Shown here piece by piece: positions 34,468-43,258 of a stretch of DNA of 64,000 nucleotides (position 1 is the stretch's first letter; each line of letters starts with the position of its first letter). The position numbers were made by a program, and so were the translations under genes. The notes under the pieces were generated by a model. That model saw only the letters and a list, made by a program, of their open reading frames with translations. It had not been told where the DNA came from and did no database searches. Source of the stretch: Prolixibacteraceae bacterium (GTDB lineage Bacteria > Bacteroidota > Bacteroidia > Bacteroidales > Prolixibacteraceae); assembly GCA_025210775.1 (NCBI GenBank), contig JAOARB010000029.1, positions 124,001 to 188,000 on the forward strand, written 5' to 3'.

Positions 34468-34780
34468 TTCTTTTTCAAATATTGGATCAAATTAAAGTCC
34501 GACCTTTTCACTTATTATAGATAAATAGCAAAAAACATCTTACTGTGACAATAAAGCAAAAATAATATAATTCCTTAAACTCTCTCCAATATATTCAACG
34601 AAACGCAATAAGCACTCAATAAAGAACCTCCCAGAAAGGGGATTGCTTTAAGAAAAAAATAGAATAAAAAGATCTGCTAAGACCTGAAAAACAAAGAGAC
34701 ATTAAAGACAATCCAAAGTAAAGCTAGAATTGCTATCTTTGCATACTTGTGTAATCTTTAAGGATAGATATAAAAAACCC
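34468..34780. other. Divergent intergenic region of the ABC exporter and recR
   Basis: 313 bp, AT-rich. TATCTTTG at 34734-34741 is a good -7 element 40 bp before the recR ATG. No repeats or strong hairpins seen in the rest. Confidence 0.45.
34734..34741 (+). promoter_or_regulatory. -7 promoter element of recR
   Basis: TATCTTTG matches TAnnTTTG. It overlaps the beginning of a longer open frame, which supports starting RecR at 34781 rather than at 34730. I found no convincing TTTG at -33. Confidence 0.5.
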
Positions 34781-35401
34781 ATGAACCACGCAAAGAACTC
34801 ATCTATACTACTAGACAAAGCCATTGAAGAGCTTTCTCAACTCCCTGGTATTGGCAAACAAACGGCACTAAGGTTAGCCTTACATCTATTAAAGAAGGGA
34901 GAAAAGACCCTTACTAAGTTTGGACAAACATTTGTAGATATGGGGGCCAACATACAGAAGTGTAAGGTATGTCAAAACATCTCTGACACCGAAGTATGTT
35001 CTATATGTAGTGACGATGAAAGAGATGGAACCACCATATGTGTAGTTGAAAATATTAGAGATGTACTCTCTATTGAAAACACCCATCAGTTCAGTGGCAA
35101 ATATCATGTACTAGGAGGCACGATATCTCCGATGGATGGAATAGGTCCCAATGATCTAGAGATCGAATCACTACTTGATCGTCTAACAGAAGAACCGATC
35201 AAAGAGATCATCCTAGCATTAAGCACCACCATGGAAGGGGATACCACCAACTTCTATCTATATAAGAAGATACAACCTTACGATGTTAAATTATCGGTAC
35301 TCGCACGTGGAGTCTCTATTGGAGATGAACTATATTACACCGACAGCATCACATTAGGAAAATCTATTGTCAATCGATCTCCATTTACTCCTTCTTTATA
35401 A
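34781..35401 (+). CDS. recR: Recombination protein RecR
   Basis: 206 residues from the ATG at 34781, matching RecR's usual ~200. The helix-hairpin-helix [20 protein letters not shown], the C4 zinc finger [16 protein letters not shown], the TOPRIM motif [14 protein letters not shown] and the C-terminal Walker-like [20 protein letters not shown] are all present. RecR works with RecO and RecF to load RecA at gaps. A GNAT acetyltransferase starts 12 bp after it and is probably co-transcribed. Confidence 0.96.
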   Translation: MNHAKNSSILLDKAIEELSQLPGIGKQTALRLALHLLKKGEKTLTKFGQTFVDMGANIQKCKVCQNISDTEVCSICSDDERDGTTICVVENIRDVLSIENTHQFSGKYHVLGGTISPMDGIGPNDLEIESLLDRLTEEPIKEIILALSTTMEGDTTNFYLYKKIQPYDVKLSVLARGVSIGDELYYTDSITLGKSIVNRSPFTPSL

Positions 35402-35413
35402 CAACCCAAGCGC

Positions 35414-35956
35414 ATGGATTCAATATTTAATACTCCCAACCTATTATTACGTCCAATAGAACCCAACGATATCGACCATATCTATACATGGGAAAACAAC
35501 ACCACCTTATGGCAAGTGGGTCAATCATCGCTACCTTTTTCTCGTCATATTTTGGAACAATATATCAATACGGTCAACGATGATATTTTTGAAGCCAAAC
35601 AACTTCGTTTAATCATTGAGACCAAAGAAGAGAAACAAATTATCGGAGCAGTAGATCTATTTGACTTTGACCCATTACACCAGCGTGCAGGTGTTGGGAT
35701 ACTTATCTATCCTGAAGAGAAAAAACATAAAGGCTATGCCACCGAAGCCTTAAAAGCAATCGAAGAGTATGCTTTTTTCTTTCTTGGAATACACCAACTT
35801 TATGCCACCGTTACGGAAGACAATATTGCAAGTATCCATCTATTTCAAAAAGCAGGATACCAACTAACCTCAACCAAAAAAGAGTGGATCAAAAGAGGAA
35901 ATCAATGGTTAGATCAACACATTTTTCAACTCATAACCCCTCTCAGCTCACTATAA
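35414..35956 (+). CDS. GNAT-family N-acetyltransferase (RimJ/RimL type)
   Basis: 180 residues of the GNAT fold: LLLRPIEPNDIDHIYTWE at the N-terminus, IIGAVDLFDFDPLHQRAGVGILI for strands 2-4, and the acetyl-CoA pyrophosphate loop EEKKHKGYATEALKAIEEYA (Q/R-x-x-G-x-G/A), then TVTEDNIASIHLFQKAGYQ. RimJ/RimL-like enzymes acetylate protein N-termini or small amines; the substrate cannot be read here. Its stop overlaps the end of the convergent HsdR_N-like gene by 6 bp. Confidence 0.88.
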   Translation: MDSIFNTPNLLLRPIEPNDIDHIYTWENNTTLWQVGQSSLPFSRHILEQYINTVNDDIFEAKQLRLIIETKEEKQIIGAVDLFDFDPLHQRAGVGILIYPEEKKHKGYATEALKAIEEYAFFFLGIHQLYATVTEDNIASIHLFQKAGYQLTSTKKEWIKRGNQWLDQHIFQLITPLSSL

Positions 35957-36400
35957 TTGTGAGTATCTTGGTATTTCTTTGATAAAATCATAACGATGAT
36001 TCTCTCTGTCTAGTTTACAACAATAGTGGTTCATCCCATTGGTAACCACAAGATAATCAACATTTAAATCCAAATTGTAATTTGCGATCTGATTAAACAC
36101 ATCTTGGGTAATCTTGACAGAGGAAGCCTTACACTCAACAGCAAGGATAGGACTGCCTTTGGTATTAAAAGCAACAATATCACTACGTCTATCCAAACCA
36201 TTAATCTTTGTAGCATATTCAATAACCACAAGAGATTTAGGATAATCAAGGTGGTTCACCATATAGTGTGCAAAATGTTGGCGAACCCATTCCTCTGGGG
36301 TCAAACGAACATATTTCGATCTAAAGACATCCCACACATAAGGTTTATCCTCCTTCTTACACCCTTTTAACCTAGCTGGTGGTAATTGCAACTGACTCAT
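35951..36400 (-). CDS. Orphan HsdR N-terminal-like (PD-(D/E)XK) nuclease-domain protein
   Basis: 149 residues, a single HSDR_N_2-type domain. The core RRSDIVAFNTKGSPILAVECKA places the metal ligands at Asp74, Glu89 and Lys91 (ExK), preceded by the helix EEWVRQHFAHYMVNHLDYP with Glu37. The type I restriction subunit carries this fold fused to a helicase; here there is no helicase, methylase or specificity gene nearby. Stand-alone versions are common in Bacteroidota next to holA and amn, as here, which argues for a housekeeping DNA-repair role rather than restriction. That role is inference. Confidence 0.85.
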   Translation of the reverse strand: MSQLQLPPARLKGCKKEDKPYVWDVFRSKYVRLTPEEWVRQHFAHYMVNHLDYPKSLVVIEYATKINGLDRRSDIVAFNTKGSPILAVECKASSVKITQDVFNQIANYNLDLNVDYLVVTNGMNHYCCKLDRENHRYDFIKEIPRYSQL

Positions 36401-36570
36401 AATTAATGATTATTCTTTTGTTGTTGAGATTATTATTCTGTACTTTAAAAATATAAACAAAATTAAGTTTCTTTGTAAAAAGAAAACCCTATTATCCGAA
36501 GAACTATTCTTAAAGATAACAAGGAGAAGCGAAAAGAAAAATTATTAGTAACATAGGACGATTATATATT

Positions 36571-37341
36571 ATGAAGACCAAAGAAGAAATTACACACAAC
36601 TGGCTTCCACGATATACGGGGAAGAAATTGGAAGAGTTTGGAGAATATATCATCTTAACTAACTTCCAACATTATGTACATGTCTTTGCTGAACTTTTCA
36701 ATGTAGACATTCAAGGAGAAGATCGTTCCATGCCTAATGCGACTTCATCCAATATTACCATTATTAATTTTGGTATGGGAAGTCCTAACGCTGCAACTAT
36801 CCTCGACCTTCTAAGTGCAATCTCACCAAAGGCAGTATTGTTCCTAGGTAAATGTGGCGGTTTAAAACGTAAAAATGAATTGGGAGACCTTATTCTTCCT
36901 ATTGCAGCCATTCGTAGTGATGGTACATCTAATGATTACTTACCACCTGAAGTGCCTGCTCTACCTGCATTTAGTCTTCAGCGTGCCCTTTCATCTGCCA
37001 TTAAGAACTTCAACCGTGACTACTGGACAGGTACTGTATTTACAACCAACAGAAGGGTATGGGAATACGATGAACGCTTTAAGAAATATCTACGTAAGAC
37101 ACGTGCAATGGCAGTAGATATGGAAACAGCAACCGTTTTCACTGTAGGTTTTGCAAATCAGATTCCAACAGGAGCACTACTTTTGGTCTCAGACCAACCA
37201 ATGATTTCTGATGGAGTAAAAACAGAAACCAGTGATAAGAAAGTTACGGAAAACTATGTAGAAGAACATATCCGTATTGGTATTAGCGCATTAGAGATGC
37301 TAAGAGATGGTGGAGAATCAGTAAAACATCTAAAATTTTAA
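36571..37341 (+). CDS. amn: AMP nucleosidase, short Bacteroidota form
   Basis: 256 residues of the purine nucleoside phosphorylase fold. ITIINFGMGSPNAATILDLL, AVLFLGKCGGLK, the RSDGTSNDYLPPEVPALP loop and AVDMETATVFTVGF (substrate-binding Met-Glu) are family marks; LLLVSDQPM carries the catalytic Asp. It splits AMP to adenine and ribose-5-phosphate. It leads a tight operon: holA starts 6 bp after it, then a rhomboid and an aminotransferase IV-like gene. Confidence 0.93.
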   Translation: MKTKEEITHNWLPRYTGKKLEEFGEYIILTNFQHYVHVFAELFNVDIQGEDRSMPNATSSNITIINFGMGSPNAATILDLLSAISPKAVLFLGKCGGLKRKNELGDLILPIAAIRSDGTSNDYLPPEVPALPAFSLQRALSSAIKNFNRDYWTGTVFTTNRRVWEYDERFKKYLRKTRAMAVDMETATVFTVGFANQIPTGALLLVSDQPMISDGVKTETSDKKVTENYVEEHIRIGISALEMLRDGGESVKHLKF

Positions 37342-37347
37342 TCTTAA

Positions 37348-38349
37348 ATGAGTTTCCACCAAATCATACAAGATATTGAAAAAAGAGCCTTCTCCCCCAT
37401 CTATTTTTTGGAGGGAGAAGAATCTTATTATATCGATGAGATCACTAACAAACTAGAGCAAGAGATTCTTCAAGAAGAAGAGAAAGCTTTCAATCAGACC
37501 ATTTTGTATGGTAAGGATACGGATGTAAACGAAATCATGATGGCTGCCAAAAGGTATCCTATGATGTCCGAACACCAAGTGGTCATTGTTAAAGAGGCAC
37601 AAAACATTCGTAACATAGAGACACTAGAGAAATACTGTAAGAATCCTCTTAAGAGTACAATCTTAGTGGTCAACTATCGATATAAAACCATCGATAAACG
37701 AAAGTCTTTAGCCAAATCCATAAAGAAGAACGGGGTTCTATTTGAAGCAAAGAAACCTTATGAGAGTGAGATTCCTAGTTGGATCAACAATCGTGTAAAA
37801 GCATTGGGATACACCATTGATCCTAAAGCCAGCATGTTGCTTTCTGAATCAATAGGGAACAACCTTAAACAGCTCTCAAATGACATTGAAAAACTAACCA
37901 TCGGTATACAAGCAGGAGAGAAAATCACCCTTGAGCATGTAGAGAAGAATATCGGTATTAGTAAAGAGTTTAATAGTTTCGAATTGCAAGACGCCATTGG
38001 TGCCAAAGATGTAGTGAAAGCAAATCTTATTGTAAACCATATGGATGGCAACCCAAAACAGTATCCTTTGGCAGCCAACATCGCAGTGTTATACAATTTC
38101 TTCAAGAAGATGTTAATGTTGCACTATTCTAAGGCAAGAACAAAAGAGGAACTGGCACGTTTTATGGGTATTCATCCTTACTTTATGACCAGCTACAACA
38201 AAGCTGCACGTAATTATAACATTCGCAGTGTAGTGGCTGTAATTGGTCTGCTAAGAGAATACGATCGATATTCCAAAGGAGGCACATCAACCAACATAAA
38301 AGATGGGGATCTTCTAAGAGAATTAGTGTATAAAATAATGCATATCTAA
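37348..38349 (+). CDS. holA: DNA polymerase III subunit delta
   Basis: 333 residues. It starts with the typical YFLEGEESYYIDEITNKLEQ (a AAA+-like domain with no Walker A), followed by FNQTILYGKD, AAKRYPMMSEHQVVIVKEAQ and, in the C-terminal collar domain, NSFELQDAIGAKDV and PQYPLAANIAVLYNFFKKML. Delta opens the beta clamp in the clamp loader. Second gene of the amn operon, 6 bp after amn and 6 bp before the rhomboid gene. Confidence 0.95.
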   Translation: MSFHQIIQDIEKRAFSPIYFLEGEESYYIDEITNKLEQEILQEEEKAFNQTILYGKDTDVNEIMMAAKRYPMMSEHQVVIVKEAQNIRNIETLEKYCKNPLKSTILVVNYRYKTIDKRKSLAKSIKKNGVLFEAKKPYESEIPSWINNRVKALGYTIDPKASMLLSESIGNNLKQLSNDIEKLTIGIQAGEKITLEHVEKNIGISKEFNSFELQDAIGAKDVVKANLIVNHMDGNPKQYPLAANIAVLYNFFKKMLMLHYSKARTKEELARFMGIHPYFMTSYNKAARNYNIRSVVAVIGLLREYDRYSKGGTSTNIKDGDLLRELVYKIMHI

Positions 38350-38355
38350 GATATT

Positions 38356-38967
38356 ATGGGAAGTACAATAACGACACTGCTATGTTTATCAATAGGGCTT
38401 ATTTCATATTTATGTTTTCAAAACAGAGACCTATTTAACAAACTTGAATTCAATGCACATAGCGTAGTTCACAAGAAAGAATATTATCGTTTATTCACCC
38501 ATGGTTGGGTTCATGGCGATTGGAATCATCTTCTAATCAATCTATTTGTTCTATATGCATTTGGAACCAATACGGAAGCCTTCTTTACCTACAACTTTCC
38601 TCAATGGGGAAGAATATACTATCTTATTCTTATTTTATTGGCACTTCCTATCTCTTCTACATATGATTTGATAAAATATAAAGACCAGCCCTACTATAAT
38701 GCAGTAGGAGCATCAGGTGCCGTATCGGCAATCGTCTTTTGCTCCATTTTCCTAGATCCATGGGGTAAGATATATCTATTTATGATCCTTCCTATTCCAG
38801 GTCTTCTTTTTGGAGCAGGATATCTCTATTACAGCTACTATATGGCAAAACAAAACAGAGACAATATTGGTCATTACGCCCATTTCTTTGGAGCTGTATT
38901 TGGTTTCTTTTATCCTTTACTAATTAACTATAAAGTCTTTTTTCAGTACTTTATTGATAAACTGTAG
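38356..38967 (+). CDS. Rhomboid-family intramembrane serine protease
   Basis: 203 residues with about six membrane helices. The nucleophile loop is VGASGAVS (Ser120), the catalytic His is in GHYAHFFGAVFG (His176), and LFTHGWVHGDWNHLLINLF is the usual L1/helix-2 region with the H-x2-x3-N motif. Rhomboids cut single-pass membrane proteins within the bilayer; its substrate is unknown. Operon position with amn and holA is as commonly seen in Bacteroidota. Confidence 0.92.
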   Translation: MGSTITTLLCLSIGLISYLCFQNRDLFNKLEFNAHSVVHKKEYYRLFTHGWVHGDWNHLLINLFVLYAFGTNTEAFFTYNFPQWGRIYYLILILLALPISSTYDLIKYKDQPYYNAVGASGAVSAIVFCSIFLDPWGKIYLFMILPIPGLLFGAGYLYYSYYMAKQNRDNIGHYAHFFGAVFGFFYPLLINYKVFFQYFIDKL

Positions 38968-38981
38968 CATAAATCACTCGG

Positions 38982-39815
38982 ATGTCATTAGGAAGATTCA
39001 TAAATTATGATGGACGTATTATCCGTTCCAACACTCCATTGGTTACCATACCAGAATTTCTTTCTTGGGATCATTATGCAAATATTGATATTAGGGTAAG
39101 CAAAGAGGGCATCATCTATTCACAGGAGATATGGACCGATATGATTCGTAAGAGTGGTATCTTAGGAATTGAGATCCCCGATACCCTACTGCTACATCAA
39201 CGTTTTGAAAGAGAAGTGCTTCGTACAGCCCATCAAAATGATTGTGAGGATGGAATTTTTAAGATCACTATTTTCCCAGAAAAGCACTATTCAATAGAGC
39301 TTACCTCCACTCCTATCAACTATTGGGAACTAAAAAGAGAAGGATGGTGGATCAATATTATGGACTATTCAGACATGCTTGCTCTTCCATATTGGTATCG
39401 ACATCACAAAGTTTGGGAACCAATTAAGAAAGTGGCATTAGAGATGGGGTTTGACTCTTTTCTTATAACCAACAAAGATGAAGAGATTATCGAGATGCTA
39501 CATGGAGGATTCTTCTATGTTCAGAACAAACAACTCTATTATGTTGGAGACCCGCTACACATGAATGCTATTTCACAACAGATCGTAAACCACTACACTT
39601 TAGAGAGTGGTAAGATCATTCATCAATTAAGCGTTCCGAAAGAGACAATAATTACAGCAGATGAGATCTTTCGCTTTGACAATGCAAGAGGACTACAATG
39701 GGTTCTTGCCATTGAGCAACGCAGGTATTTCAGTATGATTGGGAAACAAATCTTTAGGTGGTTATACCAACGTTGGGAGAAAAAAGCAACTGGACAGTCC
39801 ATCTCTCTTCACTAA
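38982..39815 (+). CDS. Aminotransferase class IV-like PLP enzyme
   Basis: 277 residues of fold-type IV. The presumed PLP lysine is Lys143 in WYRHHKVWEPIKKVALEMG, and SFLITNKDEEIIEMLHGGFFYV matches the family's phosphate and carboxylate loop, with Glu171 as the conserved acid. Relatives are branched-chain and D-amino-acid aminotransferases and 4-amino-4-deoxychorismate lyase (PabC). The sequence departs from textbook motifs enough that reaction type cannot be told. Last gene of the amn-holA-rhomboid operon, convergent with yqgE. Confidence 0.75.
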   Translation: MSLGRFINYDGRIIRSNTPLVTIPEFLSWDHYANIDIRVSKEGIIYSQEIWTDMIRKSGILGIEIPDTLLLHQRFEREVLRTAHQNDCEDGIFKITIFPEKHYSIELTSTPINYWELKREGWWINIMDYSDMLALPYWYRHHKVWEPIKKVALEMGFDSFLITNKDEEIIEMLHGGFFYVQNKQLYYVGDPLHMNAISQQIVNHYTLESGKIIHQLSVPKETIITADEIFRFDNARGLQWVLAIEQRRYFSMIGKQIFRWLYQRWEKKATGQSISLH

Positions 39816-39866
39816 CAACCTTACTCGCAATGCTTTTTCTCGACAGATCCTACAAACGCAAGGTAT

Positions 39867-40454
39867 TTAATTCAAAGAAGGGTGGCGTGGAAAGTTCTTC
39901 CAATGAGAATAAGGTTCTCCGAGAGAAGTTAAGATATCATCCCATATATTTACATTTGGAGGAATAATGGCAGTAGTATTAGGATTGATCACTTTCCAGT
40001 TATTCATCTCTATTTCATCATTTAGTTGCTCTTCAGCCCATCCAGAATATCCCAAAAAGAAACGCACATTAGACGCATTGGCATATCCTTGACGTAACAT
40101 ATTCTTTAATTCATCCAAAGAGCCACCCCAATAAAGACCTTCTGAAATCTGCACACTCCCCTCTAAGATATCGCCTAAAGTATGGACATAAAAAAGACGA
40201 TCATTATCCAGAGGACCACCATAAAAAAGATCGCAATCGGAATCTGGAAAATCATCAATAAGAGCAGGAGCTTTATAGGGTACCACTTTATTCAGAACAA
40301 AACCGACAATCCCTTTTTCTGTCTTTTCTGCAACAAGCACAACGGCACGCGAAAAGAATCGCCCAACCATAAATGGTTCAGCAATCATCAATGCTCCTTG
40401 TTCGCATTTGCCTTGGTTACTTATCTCTAGAAAGTCTTTATTAAAAATCTTCAT
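39867..40454 (-). CDS. YqgE/AlgH family protein (DUF179)
   Basis: 195 residues, the normal length. It starts GALMIAEPFMVGRFFSRAVVLVAEKTEKGIVGFVLNKVV, with FYGGPLDNDRLFYVHTLG in the middle and RFFLGYSGWAEEQLNDEIEMNNW at the end, the family hallmarks. The fold is solved but the biochemical role is unclear; some members influence transcription of alginate and other genes. It lies 6 bp after divIC and is probably co-transcribed with it. Confidence 0.93.
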   Translation of the reverse strand: MKIFNKDFLEISNQGKCEQGALMIAEPFMVGRFFSRAVVLVAEKTEKGIVGFVLNKVVPYKAPALIDDFPDSDCDLFYGGPLDNDRLFYVHTLGDILEGSVQISEGLYWGGSLDELKNMLRQGYANASNVRFFLGYSGWAEEQLNDEIEMNNWKVINPNTTAIIPPNVNIWDDILTSLGEPYSHWKNFPRHPSLN

Positions 40455-40460
40455 ATCTTA

Positions 40461-40760
40461 TTATTCTTCTATAACAATAAATACCTTCTCATTCCTCTTC
40501 TTCATAAAGAAACGTTCACGTGCATACTTCTCTAAATCGCCATTATTATGAGACAACTCTTTCAAACGTCGTCTATTCTTTTCAATATTTTTCTTATGAC
40601 CTTCATGAACACGCTTCAATTGAGCCAACTCTCTTTCATGTCTTTTATAAGCGATATAAGAGTGTGAATCAAAAAAGAAGCTCCAAAAAAAGAACGCAAA
40701 AAAGAGAGAAAAGACAGCCAATCTAGAAGTCATCTTATACTTTTTCTTCAATCTAATCAT
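40461..40760 (-). CDS. Septum formation initiator (FtsB/DivIC) family protein
   Basis: 99 residues from the ATG at 40760; several upstream ATGs exist, but a TATCTTCG resembling a -7 promoter box overlaps them. A single helix (SRLAVFSLFFAFFFWSFFF) is followed by a coiled coil (YKRHERELAQLKRVHEGHKKN...ELSHNNGDL) and the family tail EKYARERFFMKKRNEKVFIV. DivIC/FtsB links FtsL and FtsQ to the divisome at the inner membrane. Partner genes are not here. Confidence 0.85.
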   Translation of the reverse strand: MIRLKKKYKMTSRLAVFSLFFAFFFWSFFFDSHSYIAYKRHERELAQLKRVHEGHKKNIEKNRRRLKELSHNNGDLEKYARERFFMKKRNEKVFIVIEE

Positions 40761-40847
40761 ATTCATCATATTAGTATTAACACGAAGATACAACGAAAGG
40801 TTGAGTTTTCTAAATAAGAATATGAACCTGACGGCTATTTTAGAGAT

Positions 40848-40879
40848 AAAAAAAGGGCCTCTAAAAAAATTAGAGTCCC
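40848..40879 (-). terminator. Terminator after pruA
   Basis: Stem GGGcCTCTAA / TTAGAGtCCC around a 5-nt loop; on the minus strand it is followed by seven Ts. It separates pruA from divIC, which lies downstream on the same strand. Confidence 0.85.
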
Positions 40880-40900
40880 CCTAACAATCCAATAAAATCT

Positions 40901-42547
40901 TTATTCTATATCCGGTTTAAAATTAGGATACATGTAATGGGTTGCAGGAACAAAAGTTTCCTTAATTGTTCTTATCGATGTCCATCTTAGATAATTAAAC
41001 AATGCACCTGCTTTATCATTAGTACCAGAGCCTCTTCCTCCACCAAAAGGTTGTTGTCCTACAACGGCTCCAGTAGGTTTGTCATTAATATAGAAATTAC
41101 CAGCACTATGACGTAAACGTTTCACTAAACGGTCGATCTCATAACGGTCACCACTAAATATGGCTCCAGTCAAAGCATACATGGAAGTTTTATCAACCAG
41201 TTCTGCCACTTTATCGATCTCCTCATCCTCATAAACATACAACGTAATGATAGGGCCAAAAAGCTCCTCTTTCATTGTAAAATAATCAGGTTTCTTAGCC
41301 ACCACAATGGTCGGATCAATAAAGAATCCTTTCTCATCATTGTAAGTTCCGCCCCAGAAAATATCAGCATCTTTATCTTCTTTAACCTTATCGATTGTAC
41401 CAGCTAGCTTAGCAAAACTTGTTTGATCGATCACTGCATTTACATAATTGGTAAAGTCCTCTACTGGCCCCACCTTTATATGTTTCAGCTGCTTGGTCAG
41501 TTCTTCTTGTAGCTTCTCCCACATTGAAGAAGGGATATAAGCACGAGAAGCAGCACTACATTTTTGTCCTTGATATTCGAAAGCACCTCTTACAATAGCA
41601 GTCGCAACCTCAGTAGCATTGGCACTTGGAGAAGCAAAGATAAAGTCTTTACCACCTGTTTCTCCAACAATTCGAGGATAAGAACGATACTTCTGAATAT
41701 TATTACCAATGGTATTCCAAATAGATTGGAACACTTGTGTCGAACCAGTAAAGTGGATACCTGCAAAATCAGGACTATTAAACACCACCTCTGCAGTATC
41801 AGGACCAGAAGAGTGAACCAAATTAATCACCCCATCAGGAAGACCTGCCTTACGGAAGATATCCATAATGACATGTGCTGAATAGATCGCTGTCTTAGAA
41901 GCTTTCCACACCACCGTATTTCCCATCATGGCTGGAGCAGCAGGAAGGTTACCTGCAATCGCTGTAAAATTAAATGGTGTCAATGCAAAAACAAAACCTT
42001 CTAAAGGACGGAACTCATTGTAGTTCCATATTCCTTTGGATGAGTTGGGTTGCATTGAGTAAATATCTGTCATACACTGGACACCGAAACGAAGAAAATC
42101 CGCCAATTCACAAGCAGAGTCGATCTCAGCTTGAAATGCATTCTTCGATTGGGCCAACATGGTTGCTGCGTTAATCTTAAATCTATAAGGACCGCTTATC
42201 ATCTCCGCCGCTTTCAAAAAGATCGATGCACGATGATGCCATGGCATATTTTCCCATTTCTCTTTTGCATCTAATGCTGCATCGATAGCCATTTGTACAT
42301 GCTCTTTCTCTCCGATATGATAATATCCTAGCAGATGATCCAGATCATGTGGTGGGCGTATTTGTTCTCGATTCTCAGAATAAACAGATTTACCATTGAT
42401 AATCATAGGAAGGTCCACCAACTCCGATCTCCATTCGTAGATCGCTTTTTGCAACCGTTTGCGTTCAGGGCTCCCAGGTTCATATGAATATACGGGTTCG
42501 TTAATAGCTTTTGGTACTCTATAAAAACCATCTGTCATAACTGTCAA
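40901..42547 (-). CDS. pruA: L-glutamate gamma-semialdehyde (1-pyrroline-5-carboxylate) dehydrogenase
   Basis: 548 residues, matching stand-alone P5C dehydrogenases of the eukaryote-like type. The catalytic pair is GETGGKDF (Glu) and YQGQKCSAASRAY (Cys), with the NAD-binding NTVVWKASKTAIYS segment and the C-terminal PTGAVVGQQPFGGGRGSGTNDKAG motif. It oxidises glutamate semialdehyde to glutamate in proline and ornithine breakdown. No proline dehydrogenase (PutA/PRODH) is next to it. Together with serine dehydratase it implies amino acids as fuel. Confidence 0.94.
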   Translation of the reverse strand: MTVMTDGFYRVPKAINEPVYSYEPGSPERKRLQKAIYEWRSELVDLPMIINGKSVYSENREQIRPPHDLDHLLGYYHIGEKEHVQMAIDAALDAKEKWENMPWHHRASIFLKAAEMISGPYRFKINAATMLAQSKNAFQAEIDSACELADFLRFGVQCMTDIYSMQPNSSKGIWNYNEFRPLEGFVFALTPFNFTAIAGNLPAAPAMMGNTVVWKASKTAIYSAHVIMDIFRKAGLPDGVINLVHSSGPDTAEVVFNSPDFAGIHFTGSTQVFQSIWNTIGNNIQKYRSYPRIVGETGGKDFIFASPSANATEVATAIVRGAFEYQGQKCSAASRAYIPSSMWEKLQEELTKQLKHIKVGPVEDFTNYVNAVIDQTSFAKLAGTIDKVKEDKDADIFWGGTYNDEKGFFIDPTIVVAKKPDYFTMKEELFGPIITLYVYEDEEIDKVAELVDKTSMYALTGAIFSGDRYEIDRLVKRLRHSAGNFYINDKPTGAVVGQQPFGGGRGSGTNDKAGALFNYLRWTSIRTIKETFVPATHYMYPNFKPDIE

Positions 42548-42741
42548 ATTTTGAGTAATTCTTAAATAGGGTTAAATACTTTATGACAAAGGTAATTAGT
42601 TAGACACGAACAAATACTAACAAAAATCATAGAGAGAGATCTATTTACTTATATATATATACCTACACCCCTATATTTAAAACAATATGTAAGAACACTT
42701 AACAATTTAATAATACAAATTTAGTACAAGAGGAGAGAATT

Positions 42742-42924
42742 ATGTTTATAATAGTTATAGTGTCAATATTTTATATAATTTACTTCTACTTAAAAAATAA
42801 GAAAGAAGTTATTCCTAAGATCAATACAAAAAAACTTAATTATTATCATTGGATTCTATCCTCACTCTTAGCCCAATATATTCTAATTTACCTCTTTCGG
42901 AAGCGTCACAGTAACCCAACATAA
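42742..42924 (+). CDS. Possible small membrane protein, 60 residues
   Basis: Good start context: AGAGGAGAGAATT just before the ATG. Residues 1-17 and 40-54 are hydrophobic (MFIIVIVSIFYIIYFYL and LLAQYILIYLF), separated by a lysine-rich linker, so a two-helix membrane protein is possible. No homologue is recognised, and it lies next to the hairpin element, so a remnant is equally likely. Confidence 0.3.
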   Translation: MFIIVIVSIFYIIYFYLKNKKEVIPKINTKKLNYYHWILSSLLAQYILIYLFRKRHSNPT

Positions 42925-42951
42925 AATTCAACAAAATTGAAATAGGTTTCA

Positions 42952-43129
42952 AAGGTACTTCCTCCATGGTTTGTCCATGGTTGCTCCATGGTTCCTCCAT
43001 CGAAAACCCCCAAATCGATGGACAAACCATGGACGAACCATGGAGGAACCATGGACAAACCCTTTATTTGACCTATAGAATGTATTACGTTTTCACTTTC
43101 GATAATTCAACCGTTTGGTTGCTCTAGAA
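42952..43129. repeat. Hairpin element, copy B: 11-bp CCATGG-type repeats as a long inverted repeat
   Basis: The same element as at 3401-3588. Left flank AAGGTACTT (42952-42960); left arm (42963-43003) has three 11-bp TCCATGGTT-NN units and a TCCATCGA tip. Loop AAACCCCCAAA (43004-43014). Right arm (43015-43061) mirrors it, then CCCTTTATTT and 67 nt to CTCTAGAA. Arms pair over about 41 bp; the variable dinucleotide of each unit (TG, GC, CC) is the main source of mismatch. The loop is the reverse-complement type of copy A's loop although both copies have the same flank orientation. Sits between the 5' end of pruA and the 3' end of the T9SS plug-like gene. Confidence 0.85.
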
Positions 43130-43258
43130 CTCTCATATAACACCACATGAAATCTTCGAATAGCCTTGATCTAAGGTCAGAATACGTTGTTTATTCCTGT
43201 TCAAATAAGATGGAGTGAATTATCGTTTTTCTTTGTTTATAGCTTTAGACATGCTGAT

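Noticed and set aside
35951..36400. Type I restriction-modification system
   Set aside because: Only the N-terminal nuclease-like domain is present; no helicase, HsdM or HsdS genes are nearby.
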